In this document: positions 1-8,098 of the stretch, piece by piece
Numbering within the stretch: the stretch's first letter is position 1
Layout of the letters: every line of letters starts with the position of its first letter
Assembly (NCBI GenBank): GCA_023150945.1
Contig: JAKLJX010000003.1
Location: 225,164-289,163 of the forward strand
Direction of reading: 5' to 3'
Source of the DNA: a bacterium
GTDB taxonomy: Bacteria > Zhuqueibacterota > Zhuqueibacteria > Zhuqueibacterales > Zhuqueibacteraceae
DNA length: 64,000 bases
The notes under the pieces: model-generated
What the model was told of the DNA's origin: nothing
Database searches by the model: none
Seen by the model: the letters and a program-made list of their open reading frames with translations, nothing else
Program-made: the position numbers and the translations under genes

Positions 1-655
1 AGTCGGTGTCAAAGTCGTCGTCGAGCGTGCGCAGGGAGATCAGGTGTTTGGCATTGACGGTGCCGCCGAAGAACTCGAAGCCGTCATCGCCGGAGTAACT
101 CACCTGCACATAGTCGATGATGGTGCCGCGTCCGACACCGCCGAGCGTGAGACCGTTGATTTCATTGTTGGGCTGGAAGGCGATGCCGGGGAATTCGATG
201 CGCACGTAGCGCAGAATGCCGCTGTTGTCGTCAGGATTGGAGCCGCCGTAGGTGGAGCCGACGCCGCCTTCGATGATGGCAGTGCCGCCCGGCACGTTGA
301 TGGGCGCGCGGCCGCAGATGATTACCCCGCCCCAGTCGCCATATGTGCGCTGCCCCGCTGGCTGGTTACTCGTAAAGACGATGGGCTGCTCGCGGGTGCC
401 GTCGGCGATGATCTTCGCATCTTGCTCGACGATGAGAGAACCCTTGGAGTCTTTGTCGCCATAGACGTAGGTGCCAGGCTCGATCGTAAGTGTTGCACCG
501 GCTTTGACGTAGACGAAGCCGTTCAACGTGTAGGTATTGTTTCTCGTCAACGTCGTATTGGTTGTGATATTGCCGGATAAGACGATGTTGCCGGCCCAAG
601 CCGTTGAACTGGCCAGGCACGACGTCAGAATCACTGCAGCGATTTTTTTCAGCAT
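1..655 (-). CDS. Secreted right-handed beta-helix-like protein (3' part outside window)
   Basis: The frame is open from ATG at 655 to the window edge, giving about 218 residues. GGAGGAG-type pairing lies just upstream of the ATG. The N-terminus MLKKIAAVILTSCLASSTAWA is a clear signal peptide. The mature part is rich in short beta repeats (LSGNITTNTTL, GATLTIEPGTYVYG, GDWGGVIICGRAP, IEGGVG, GDDGFEFFGGTVN). These are typical of parallel beta-helix, T9SS-client-like secreted proteins common in FCB bacteria. The enzymatic role, if any, is not visible because the C-terminus is missing. A four-unit Pho-box-like array lies 62 bp upstream, so induction by phosphate starvation is likely (inference). 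A surface or periplasmic location is inferred from the signal peptide. Confidence 0.8.
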   Translation of the reverse strand, partial: MLKKIAAVILTSCLASSTAWAGNIVLSGNITTNTTLTRNNTYTLNGFVYVKAGATLTIEPGTYVYGDKDSKGSLIVEQDAKIIADGTREQPIVFTSNQPAGQRTYGDWGGVIICGRAPINVPGGTAIIEGGVGSTYGGSNPDDNSGILRYVRIEFPGIAFQPNNEINGLTLGGVGRGTIIDYVQVSYSGDDGFEFFGGTVNAKHLISLRTLDDDFDTD

Positions 656-716
656 TACTCCTCCAAAGTCCAAAAAGGGTGGGGGTGTTTGATCGGTGAC
701 AAGGTATATGAATGAA

Positions 717-757
717 ATTACCCTGAAATAACTGCATGATTAAGAAACCGTAAAGAC
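717..757 (-). promoter_or_regulatory. Pho-box-like array (4 x 11-bp units)
   Basis: Read on the minus strand, four 8-mers start every 11 bp: GTCTTTAC (757-750), TTCTTAAT (746-739), GCAGTTAT (735-728), AGGGTAAT (724-717). The TTCTTAAT core matches the cores of the three arrays beside the pho/pst genes. The array precedes the beta-helix gene starting at 655. Apart from this array, no gene is seen in 656-899. Confidence 0.55.
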
Positions 758-899
758 AGTCAGGATGGTGGAAGCTGTAGACGGGATTTGAATTAGGCAG
801 GCATGGCGAAGTCCGATGGCCCCCGCGCCAGCGAGACCAAGTGGGCATCTCCTTGCTGCCCCGTGAGGCCTTGCAGTGCAGCAGAGGGCGCGCTGCGGC

Positions 900-1343
900 T
901 CAGCTCAGCAGCCGGTGGCGGTCGAGCAGGCTGGCCAATTGCGCGTGGAGACCAGAACCGTCGGTGGCGGGAGAGATGACCGCATCCGCCGCCCAGTAGC
1001 GGAAGTTGTTCGGAATGTCTTGCTGGTTGGAATTGAGAATGATGGGCAGGCGCGCGTCCCGCTCCGCAATTTTGCCGATCAGTTCGAGGCCGTGCATATC
1101 GGGCAAAACCGCATCGACGATCACCAGGTCGAAAGGTATCCGCTGCAGGAGTTGCAGCGCCTCCCCAGCCAGGCGGGCGCACACCACGTAGTAGCCTTGT
1201 GATTCAAGCTCCAGCTTGCTGGCCATGGCCTGCTGCGAGTCACTCGTTACCAGCAGCAGCGCGGCCAGGGGGAGATCATCAGGAACGGCAATGGCGATGT
1301 CTTCGGCCTGGGGATCGCAACTCATTGCGAGTGCGACATTCAT
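900..1343 (-). CDS. Divergent response-regulator receiver domain protein
   Basis: Single receiver (REC) domain of 147 residues with no output domain. The phospho-acceptor region VIVDAVLPD is present. However, the usual N-terminal acidic pair is reduced to VTSDS, and the beta5 Lys (normally KP) is replaced in DAVISPAT. Canonical Mg2+-dependent phosphorylation is therefore doubtful. The start is fixed by AAAGGAGGTG just upstream of ATG 1343. It lies 29 bp downstream of the STAS gene on the same strand and is probably co-transcribed with it. Role: a regulatory protein-protein interaction module, perhaps with the STAS partner (inference). Confidence 0.8.
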   Translation of the reverse strand: MNVALAMSCDPQAEDIAIAVPDDLPLAALLLVTSDSQQAMASKLELESQGYYVVCARLAGEALQLLQRIPFDLVIVDAVLPDMHGLELIGKIAERDARLPIILNSNQQDIPNNFRYWAADAVISPATDGSGLHAQLASLLDRHRLLS

Positions 1344-1372
1344 GGCTCACCTCCTTTGGCTGTGACTCGGCC

Positions 1373-1759
1373 TCAATCCGTCCAGGCAAATATGCCGAGC
1401 AGGTCCAAATCGAGCAGCGTTGCATAAACGTTTTCGTGGATGCCCACAACCTGCATTGCCGCTCCCTGCTGGCGGCGCGCATTGGCAAAGCGGGCGAGAT
1501 GGCACAGGCCCGCGGCGCTCAGCAGCACCAGGCCCCGCATGTCGATGGTCCACTGCGCCACCGGAGAAACCGTGACCTTCTGAAGGAAGCCCCTCAACGC
1601 CGAGGCGCTTTCCGCGGTGATGGCGCCCTGCAACACGATCCTGCCGCAGGCGAGCGGTCCCGCGCCCATGATTTCGAAGCGGGCCACGGGTGACAGTGCC
1701 GAGTGGGGATGGCTCTCATCCAGCCGGGCGTGCAGCGCGGCCATGGCATTGGACCTCAT
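1373..1759 (-). CDS. STAS-domain protein (anti-anti-sigma-like)
   Basis: About 128 residues, nearly all one STAS domain: GRIVLQGAITAESASALRGFL, WTIDMRGLVLLSAAGLCHLARFA and the C-terminal GIHENVYATLLDLDLLGIF. In SpoIIAA/RsbV-type proteins the loop reads DSSGL with a phosphorylatable Ser. Here it is LSAAGL, so the usual acceptor is Ala. ATG 1759 is chosen because AAGGAG lies 7 nt upstream; an in-frame ATG at 1765 is too close to it. First gene of a two-gene unit with the receiver protein. Its anti-sigma partner is not in the window. A GAF-SpoIIE phosphatase of the type that acts on STAS proteins lies at the other end of the window but is not linked. Confidence 0.8.
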   Translation of the reverse strand: MRSNAMAALHARLDESHPHSALSPVARFEIMGAGPLACGRIVLQGAITAESASALRGFLQKVTVSPVAQWTIDMRGLVLLSAAGLCHLARFANARRQQGAAMQVVGIHENVYATLLDLDLLGIFAWTD

Positions 1760-2221
1760 TGGCATTCTCCTTGGGAAATTGGTTCGCATCCGTCCGCAAG
1801 CGCGAATTTTGAGAAGCTGCTCCAGCAACGGCCTGGCCGATGCATCAAGATCCGCAGGGTTTCCACGTCACCCGAAGTTTTGGAAACCTCGGCCCAGCCG
1901 AGGTTGGATCATTTTCTCACGGAGACGCATTCGGGTACAGTGGTAAGAAATCACGTGACTGCGGAGGTGGCGAGGTGCGCGCTGCCAGAGTGTGCCTCGC
2001 GGCAGGGCGCGATGGCATTGTCCGGCTGCAGCCAATTCCATCGGCCGTCACAGGCCAAGATAATCGCGGCAGATCATGGGGGAATAAAAGGGAGATGAAG
2101 AAAGCGTGAACTGCTGCGCAGTGGCCGCCGAAGCGCCCCCTACGGCGGGCAGCACCGGCCGGCGCGGGCCAGCGTATTTAGCGCTGTTAGCGCGCGGCGC
2201 GTGGTGTGGGACGCGGAAGGA

Positions 2222-2273
2222 CATTTTACCCATAGTTAATCATTTCTTAATTTTGCTTTCATCTGAGTTTCAT
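2222..2273 (+). promoter_or_regulatory. Pho-box-like array upstream of ppx-phoB-phoR (5 x 11-bp units)
   Basis: Five 8-mers are spaced exactly 11 bp: CATTTTAC (2222), TAGTTAAT (2233), TTCTTAAT (2244), GCTTTCAT (2255), AGTTTCAT (2266). PhoB/PhoP-type regulators bind direct repeats of this period (E. coli CTGTCAT; Bacillus TTAACA). This suggests autoregulation of the phoBR unit. The array lies in a gene-poor stretch (1760-2570); the roughly 300 nt between it and ppx contain no gene that I can support. Confidence 0.6.
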
Positions 2274-2570
2274 AAATGCCTTGTGAAAGGCGTGCAATTT
2301 GCGAGCGCGCTTGTCATGCGGCCGCTGACTTTGAGCGTGATTCGAAAAGTCTGCGACATGCGCCAGAGCAAAATCTCCGCGCCGAATCTCAAAAGCGTCT
2401 GTGCGTCGCCGTATTTCATTTGACCAAAAAAATCACTAAACTGGCCAGCCCGCAGGAGTGGCCGCGCACGCGGAGTGAAGAAGCAAGCAATGCCGCGCGC
2501 GCCGGTGGTTCTCATCTTGTCTGGCGCTTTGGGTGCTGCAAATAGTGGTTTCAGAATGCAAGGACAACTG

Positions 2571-3461
2571 TTGAAATTTGCCGCCATAGATATCGGCTCC
2601 AATGCCGTGCGCCTGCTTTTTGCCAACGTCGTGGCCGACGGCGCTCAGCCGGTGGTGCAGAAGGAGTCTCTCCTGCGCGTGCCGCTGCGCTTGGGCACGG
2701 AGGTGTTTGCGCACGGCCGCTTGTCGGAGGAGAAGGCCGATGATCTGGTCAAAACCATGATCGCGTTCAAGTATCTGCTCGAAACGCAACGGCCGCTGGC
2801 CTACCGTGCCTGCGCGACTTCCGCGATGCGCGAGGCGGCCAACGGCCCGGAGATTTGTGCGCGCATTGAGGCGGAAACCGGCATTGCGGTGGAAATCATC
2901 GCCGGCAAGCGGGAAGCGGAAGTGATCTATTCCAATCACGTGGCGGAAAACCTGGAGGCGGGCATTTCCTATCTGTACATCGACGTGGGGGGCGGCAGCA
3001 CCGAGCTGACGCTGTTTGCGGAGAATCGGGTCGTGGCTTCGGCCTCGTTCGACATCGGCACGGTGCGCATGCTCGGCGATCTGGTCTCTGCGACCGCTTG
3101 GCAGGCGCTCAAAGGCTGGGTCAAAACCCTGGCCGCGGTGCACCGGCCGCTGGCGGCGATCGGCACCGGCGGCAACATCAACAAGTATTTCAGCCTGGCA
3201 GAGCAGCGCGAGGGCAAGCCGCTTTCCTACAAGAAACTCCGTGCGCTCTACACCGCGCTGAAGTCGCACTCGCTGGCCGAGCGTATCGCGCAGTTGCGGT
3301 TGAAACCCGATCGCGCCGACGTCATCATTCCCGCCGGCCGGATTTATCTGGCGATCATGAAATGGGCCGGCATCCCGGAAATCCACGTGCCGCAAGTGGG
3401 CTTGTCCGACGGCATGATTCACATTCTGTATGACGAGTATCGCCGCAGGATCAACAATTGA
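2571..3461 (+). CDS. ppx: Ppx/GppA-family exopolyphosphatase
   Basis: 296 residues of the sugar-kinase/actin fold. The phosphate-1 loop is DIGSNAVRLL at residues 7-16. The phosphate-2 motif is YIDVGGGSTEL. The adenosine-like motif is IGTGGNINKY. It is the short (about 300 aa) form without the C-terminal HD-like domain of the 500-aa enterobacterial enzymes. It likely hydrolyses polyphosphate or pppGpp. TTG 2571 is preferred because AAGGA sits 6 nt upstream and the protein then starts MKFAAIDIGSN as in relatives. ATG 2556 and GTG 2475 are alternatives. It lies 12 bp before phoB, so it is probably in the same Pho-regulated operon. Confidence 0.9.
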   Translation: MKFAAIDIGSNAVRLLFANVVADGAQPVVQKESLLRVPLRLGTEVFAHGRLSEEKADDLVKTMIAFKYLLETQRPLAYRACATSAMREAANGPEICARIEAETGIAVEIIAGKREAEVIYSNHVAENLEAGISYLYIDVGGGSTELTLFAENRVVASASFDIGTVRMLGDLVSATAWQALKGWVKTLAAVHRPLAAIGTGGNINKYFSLAEQREGKPLSYKKLRALYTALKSHSLAERIAQLRLKPDRADVIIPAGRIYLAIMKWAGIPEIHVPQVGLSDGMIHILYDEYRRRINN

Positions 3462-3473
3462 GTCGAGGGCACC

Positions 3474-4166
3474 ATGCCAAAGCAAATCTTGATTGTCGAT
3501 GATGAGCAGGACATTCTCGATTTGATCAAGTACAATCTCGAAACGGAAGGCTATGCCACGCTGCTGGCGCGCGACGGCGTGCAGGCGCTCAATGTGGCAC
3601 ACAGCGCGCTGCCGGATTTGATCATCCTGGACGTGATGCTGCCCGGCAAGGACGGCTGGCAGGTGATGCGCGAGCTGCGCCAAAGCCCGGAGACGCAGCA
3701 CATTCCGGTGATCTTCCTGACCGCCCGCTCCAGCGAGATCGACGAGGTGGTGGGCATCGAGCTGGGCGCGGATGATTACATCATCAAGCCGATCAGCATT
3801 CGCAAGCTGTTGGCGCGCGTCAAGATGGCGTTGCGCCGCACGCTGCCCGCCGCTGCCGGGCCGCAGGAGGTGCTGCATTTCGGCGAGGTGCAGATCAACA
3901 CGCTCAACTATTCCGTGCGTGTCGAAGGCCGCGAGGTGCCTTTCACCAAAAAAGAGTTCGAAGTGCTGGTGTTTCTCGCGGAACGGCCGGGCCGCGTGAT
4001 CACCCGCGAGACGCTGCTCAACGAAATCTGGGGCGACAACGTCGTGGTCATCGACCGCACCATCGATGTGCACATCCGCAAGATTCGCGAAAAGCTCGGC
4101 GAAAAGAACATGCACTTGATCGAAACCATCAAGGGCGTCGGCTATCGGATGAAGGCGGAGAATTGA
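3474..4166 (+). CDS. phoB: PhoB-type response regulator (OmpR family)
   Basis: 230 residues. The receiver domain (1-120) has acidic pair D9/D10, phospho-acceptor D53 (ILDVMLPG), T83 and K105 (IIKP), all intact. It is followed by an OmpR/PhoB winged helix (about 130-228; FTKKEFEVLVFLAERPG, TIDVHIRKIREKLG, IETIKGVGYRM). Identity as the phosphate regulator rests on context: ppx before it, phoR after it, a porin, phoU and pst genes downstream, and 11-bp-spaced boxes at four promoters. It would bind those boxes under phosphate limitation (inference). Confidence 0.93.
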   Translation: MPKQILIVDDEQDILDLIKYNLETEGYATLLARDGVQALNVAHSALPDLIILDVMLPGKDGWQVMRELRQSPETQHIPVIFLTARSSEIDEVVGIELGADDYIIKPISIRKLLARVKMALRRTLPAAAGPQEVLHFGEVQINTLNYSVRVEGREVPFTKKEFEVLVFLAERPGRVITRETLLNEIWGDNVVVIDRTIDVHIRKIREKLGEKNMHLIETIKGVGYRMKAEN

Positions 4167-4231
4167 AGCGGTCGCGTGTTTGCGGCTTCGTTTTCGGTAA
4201 GGAATGATTGGCCCGCGGCCTTCAGGCTGAT

Positions 4232-5704
4232 ATGAAGATCTCCCTGCGCAAAAAGCTGTTCCTCACCCACCTCGCCCTGCTGGCGCTGGTCACTGCTGCC
4301 GCCAGTGTGATCACCCATTTCGAGCTGCAGAAGTATTACAAGGATCGGTTGTTTCGCCAGTTGCGGATTCAACTCGACGAAATCGAATTCCTGCTGGCGC
4401 ACGGCGCTTTCAGCGATGCTTCCGGGAGCCTGAACTACCAAAAGCTGGTCGCGTATGCCACGGCCGGCGCCATTCGGCTGACCTTGATCGATTCGACCGG
4501 CGTGGTGCGTTTTGATTCGCAGGTGGCACGCGATTCCCTGAGCAGCGTGGAAAACCATCTTGGCCGTTCGGAAGTGGAACAAGCGCGCGCCACCGGCGTG
4601 GGCCGCGCCGAGCGCCGCAGCGGCACCATTCATACCCGTCTGTTTTACGTTGCGCGGCCGGTCGCTCCAATTCATGCCGGCAAGGGCTGGCTGCCGCAAG
4701 TGCGCTATTTGCGGCTGGCCGTTCCGCTCACGGAAATCGAAGCGGCGGTGCGCGAACTGCGCTGGCAAATCCTCGCCGGTGGCGGCATGGCCCTGCTGCT
4801 CACCGCGGTGGCGGGTTACTGGGTGGCGCGGCGCCTGACCAATCCCATTCACAAACTCGCGGAAATCGCCGATTCGGTGAAGATGGGCGATTTGGACGCT
4901 CACTTTGAGCGCACTTCCAATGATGAAATCGGCGATCTGGCGGATTTGCTCAACGAAATGTTGGCAAAACTGCGCGAGGACTTGAAGCAGATGCACAAGC
5001 TCGAGAACATGCGCACGCAGTTTCTCGGCAATGTTTCGCATGAGCTGCGCACTCCGATTTTTGCGCTGCAGGGTTATCTCGAAACCCTGCTGTACGGCAA
5101 CGTGACCGAGGTGCAAACGCAGCGCATGTTCGTCGAAAAAGCCTATCGCCAGGCCGGCCGGCTGAACAACTTGCTCACCGATCTCATCGACATCTCGCGC
5201 ATCGAATCCGGGGAGATGAAAATGAGCTTCCGCTATTTCGACGTGGCGGAGTGGCTGGCACGGCAGATGCCGGATCTGCAAAACCAGGCCAGTCAATACG
5301 ACGTCACCATCAACCTGCAGAACGGCGAGCCGTTGGGCTCGGTGATCGCGCTGGGTGATCGCGAGCGCTTGACGCAGGTGATCACCAATCTTGCCAGCAA
5401 TGCCATCAAATACAACGTGCCCGGCGGACGGGTCGAACTCGGCTATCATCTCAACAAAAAGGAAGTCGAGATCTATGTTGCCGATACCGGCCGCGGCATT
5501 CCGGGCGAACACCTGCCCCGCATTTTCGAGCGCTTCTATCGCGTCGATCGCGAACGCTCCCGCGATGTGGGCGGCACGGGTTTGGGGTTGGCCATCGTCA
5601 AGCACATCGTGGAAGCGCACGGCAGCAGCGTGCAGGTGAAGAGCGAAGTGGGCAAGGGCTCGGTATTCAGTTTCTCGCTCAAGCGCAATCTCAGCAAGGA
5701 TTGA
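4232..5704 (+). CDS. phoR: PhoR-type sensor histidine kinase
   Basis: 490 residues in the inner membrane. TM1 is about 10-28, then an extracytoplasmic sensor segment of about 150 aa, TM2 about 180-200, HAMP about 200-252, HisKA with H270 in FLGNVSHELRTP, and HATPase with N-box LASNAIKYN, G1 DTGRGIP and G2 GGTGLGLAIVKHI. All catalytic motifs are intact. Start ATG 4232 (MKISLRKK) gives a normal charged N-terminus; an in-frame TTG at 4208 lacks support. The long periplasmic loop is unlike the short loop of E. coli PhoR and resembles Bacillus and FCB PhoR. It probably forms the pair with PhoB and is controlled by the downstream Pst/PhoU proteins. Confidence 0.92.
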   Translation: MKISLRKKLFLTHLALLALVTAAASVITHFELQKYYKDRLFRQLRIQLDEIEFLLAHGAFSDASGSLNYQKLVAYATAGAIRLTLIDSTGVVRFDSQVARDSLSSVENHLGRSEVEQARATGVGRAERRSGTIHTRLFYVARPVAPIHAGKGWLPQVRYLRLAVPLTEIEAAVRELRWQILAGGGMALLLTAVAGYWVARRLTNPIHKLAEIADSVKMGDLDAHFERTSNDEIGDLADLLNEMLAKLREDLKQMHKLENMRTQFLGNVSHELRTPIFALQGYLETLLYGNVTEVQTQRMFVEKAYRQAGRLNNLLTDLIDISRIESGEMKMSFRYFDVAEWLARQMPDLQNQASQYDVTINLQNGEPLGSVIALGDRERLTQVITNLASNAIKYNVPGGRVELGYHLNKKEVEIYVADTGRGIPGEHLPRIFERFYRVDRERSRDVGGTGLGLAIVKHIVEAHGSSVQVKSEVGKGSVFSFSLKRNLSKD

Positions 5705-5740
5705 GGCCGGCGGATGAGCACGAAGGCAATATCCTTCCAT

Positions 5741-5792
5741 TTCTTAACATATTCTTAACCTTCCAATAACACTGCATTATCATTTTCTTAAT
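5741..5792 (+). promoter_or_regulatory. Pho-box-like array upstream of porin (5 x 11-bp positions)
   Basis: TTCTTAAC (5741), TTCTTAAC (5752), CCAATAAC (5763), GCATTATC (5774) and TTCTTAAT (5785) are spaced exactly 11 bp. Two units are identical and a third differs by one base. It lies 37 bp after the phoR stop and about 180 bp before the porin start. It is the clearest of the four arrays and defines the unit as TTCTTAAY plus a 3-bp spacer. Confidence 0.65.
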
Positions 5793-5974
5793 ACTTTGTT
5801 GCCGTTGGTGCCATCCGGCGCGAGGCGCAGCCGCCAGTTTGCCGGCGTTCGACTCGCCGCAGCCACGGCGGCCACCGGGTGACCGCCGGCGAGCGAAGGC
5901 ACGCGGCTTGATGCCGCCTCTCAATCCACGCGGTCCGTGCTTGTGCGCACAGCAAACTTAGGCAAGGAGGAAAT

Positions 5975-7078
5975 ATGAGGCAACGCACCGGTGTCTGCTT
6001 TTCAGCCGGATTATGCGTTCTGATTTTTTCCACTTCCACATTCCCGCAAGAAGTCAAATCCCGCAACGCCGAATCCTGGGAGCTTGCCGGCTCCATTCAA
6101 TTGCAGCACTTGTATGATCCCGATCGCACCGGCGATGGGCTGGTGACCGACAACGGTTTTCGCATGCGGCGTGTTCGTCTCTCGGCGCGCGGCAAAGTCA
6201 ACGCCTTCGTCGAAAGCACGCTGCAAATCGAAGTGCGTGACAACAGTCCGCGCCTCAAGGATGCCGAGGGCCGAATCAAACTGGCAAACAGCTTCTACCT
6301 GCGCTTCGGCCAGTTCAAAGTTCCGGTGTGGCGGGAAGAGTTGCGCTCTTCCACCAATCTCCTGCTCATCGAGCGCAGTGCAGCCGCGGAGTTTTTGGTG
6401 GCGAACAATTTTTCCGCGCGCCAGATCGGCGTGGAATTCGGCCGGCGGCCGGAGCGCGGGCTGCAGATGGCGTTGCACCTCTCCAATGGCGCAGGCGAAG
6501 GCATTCGCGAAGATGCCGGCCGGCCGAAGAACGGCTTCGTCAACAACGGCAAGCTGATCACCGGCCGCCTCAGTTTGCCGCTCGGCGAGCGCGTGCAACT
6601 CGGTGTTTCAGCAGCGGCCAACCGAGTGACCCGGATTGCGCAAAACCCGGCGGGGGCAATGGTCTTTGCCGGCACGCAGACACTGCTCGCACCGGACCTG
6701 GGCCTCTATCTGCACAGCAGCACGCACATGCAGTTCGATATAGAAGGCGGGGTGGCCTTCGGTAAACTTGTGCGTGAGCTGCCGGGCGGCACAGCGGGGG
6801 ATTTTCTTCTGGCGGATCTCAGCGGGCGCTGGACCGCCAAGCTGCACCATGCCCTCACCAGCCTGGGTGGGCTGGAAGCGATCGAGTTGGCCGCGAGCGC
6901 TTGTTATCTCGAACCGGATGACCGGCAGGAGGATGAGTCGCTCCTGCTGCGCTTCGGGCCTGCGATTTATTTCGGCAAAACCTGCCGGCTGCAAATCAAC
7001 GGTGAAGTGGACAAACCTTTGCCGGCCGGCGGGGAGACTGTGCTGCAAGTGCGCTCACAGATGAATTTTACTTTTTAA
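5975..7078 (+). CDS. OprO/OprP-type phosphate-selective porin
   Basis: 367 residues. A signal peptide spans about 1-25 (LCVLIFSTSTFPQ). It is followed by an amphipathic beta-barrel of the Porin_O_P type: FRMRRVRLSARGKV, ESTLQIEVRD, FYLRFGQFKVPVWREEL, ARQIGVEFG. It ends in an aromatic residue (MNFTF), as outer-membrane barrels do. AAGGAGGAAAT directly precedes ATG 5975. The protein should admit phosphate or polyphosphate across the outer membrane. Placement between phoR and phoU behind a strong Pho-box array supports that role. It is shorter than Pseudomonas OprP (about 410-440 aa). Specificity is inferred from context. Confidence 0.85.
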   Translation: MRQRTGVCFSAGLCVLIFSTSTFPQEVKSRNAESWELAGSIQLQHLYDPDRTGDGLVTDNGFRMRRVRLSARGKVNAFVESTLQIEVRDNSPRLKDAEGRIKLANSFYLRFGQFKVPVWREELRSSTNLLLIERSAAAEFLVANNFSARQIGVEFGRRPERGLQMALHLSNGAGEGIREDAGRPKNGFVNNGKLITGRLSLPLGERVQLGVSAAANRVTRIAQNPAGAMVFAGTQTLLAPDLGLYLHSSTHMQFDIEGGVAFGKLVRELPGGTAGDFLLADLSGRWTAKLHHALTSLGGLEAIELAASACYLEPDDRQEDESLLLRFGPAIYFGKTCRLQINGEVDKPLPAGGETVLQVRSQMNFTF

Positions 7079-7101
7079 CCTTTTCTTAACGAAAAATTCA
7101 C
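7072..7101 (+). promoter_or_regulatory. Pho-box-like array upstream of phoU (3 x 11-bp units)
   Basis: TTTTTAAC (7072), TTCTTAAC (7083) and AAATTCAC (7094) are spaced 11 bp. The array overlaps the porin stop codon (TAA at 7076-7078) and lies about 120 bp upstream of phoU. A separate Pho-dependent promoter for the phoU-pst genes is the simplest reading. Confidence 0.55.
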
Positions 7102-7220
7102 GCCGCAGTCACTTGCGATCGCTACCATTCCTTGCCGGGCAAAGCCCCGGACTGCGGCGGCGGGCGGAAGCGCGGGCGCTATCTGCGGGCGCGCACGCAA
7201 GCGTCAGGCGAAGATCTACC

Positions 7221-7874
7221 ATGCGCCATAATTTTGTCGAGGAGTTGGCCGGCCTGCCCAGCGAGTTGTTGTACCTGGCCTCGCTGGCGGAAAAAGCGGT
7301 GGAGCTGTCGATTCAAGCGCTCACAAACCGCGATGCGGCGCTGGCGCAGAAAGTCATTGCCGAGGATTTGCGGCTGGACCGGCGCGAGCTGGCGATCGAA
7401 GAGTTGTGCGTCAGTCTGCTCTCTCGCCAGCAACTGGCGGCGAGCGAGCTGCGGGTGGTAGTGTCCGCCTTGAAGATCAACAATGATCTCGAGCGCATCG
7501 GCGATCACGCGGTGAACATTGCGGGCAATACGCTGGCGCTGCTGCAGGAGCCGGCGCTGGCGCTGCCGGCCGAGATTCCGCAGATGGCCGGACTGGTGCA
7601 GCTCATGGTGCGCGACGCCATCGATGCCTTCGTGCATCGCGAGGCCGCGGTAGCGGTGTCCGTGTGCCAGCGGGATGACGAAGCTGACGCCTTGAACCAG
7701 CACATTCTGCGCGCGCTGGTTGCGCAGATGGCTGGCGATGCGCGCAGTATCGCTGCCGGCTTGTCGCTGATTCTAGTGAGCAAGAATCTCGAGCGCATCG
7801 CGGATCTATCGACCAACATCGCCGAGGAAGTGGTCTACATGGTGGAAGCCCGCACCATCAAGCACAATTCTTGA
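7221..7874 (+). CDS. phoU: PhoU phosphate-signalling regulator (stand-alone)
   Basis: 217 residues, the normal PhoU length, forming two three-helix bundles. Each has the metal-binding E/DxxxD signature: NNDLERIGDHAVNIA in the first half and SKNLERIADLSTNIAEEVVYM in the second. ATG 7221 gives the family start (MRHNFVEEL). The frame extends upstream to 7113 but that part is not PhoU-like. PhoU links Pst transporter state to PhoR and restrains phosphate uptake. It is the first of two adjacent PhoU proteins. Confidence 0.93.
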   Translation: MRHNFVEELAGLPSELLYLASLAEKAVELSIQALTNRDAALAQKVIAEDLRLDRRELAIEELCVSLLSRQQLAASELRVVVSALKINNDLERIGDHAVNIAGNTLALLQEPALALPAEIPQMAGLVQLMVRDAIDAFVHREAAVAVSVCQRDDEADALNQHILRALVAQMAGDARSIAAGLSLILVSKNLERIADLSTNIAEEVVYMVEARTIKHNS

Positions 7875-8098
7875 ACGATACCGGGACAATAACATGTGTT
7901 GTCTTCTCCGAGCCGCGCGTGCGTCTGCAATTAGGCTTGACTCTTTGACGGATTTTTCACATATACCTCGCCGATTTGGACTGACGCCGCTGTGACACCA
8001 ACAAGCGGTGTTTTCCGGCAAGCACGATCACCGGCCGCCGGACCGCTGTTGCTTACGGCACTGCCAATTCCACCGTCCGGGCACAAGGAGAAGAGGAT

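Noticed and set aside
2436-4115. 559-residue minus-strand frame opposite ppx and phoB
   Set aside because: It mirrors two genes with clear family motifs; the translation is rich in Arg, His, Gln and Asp as expected for the reverse strand of GC-rich codons, with no domain.
4142-5740. 532-residue minus-strand frame opposite phoR
   Set aside because: Antisense shadow of a well-supported histidine kinase; no ribosome site, no recognisable fold, composition of an antisense frame.
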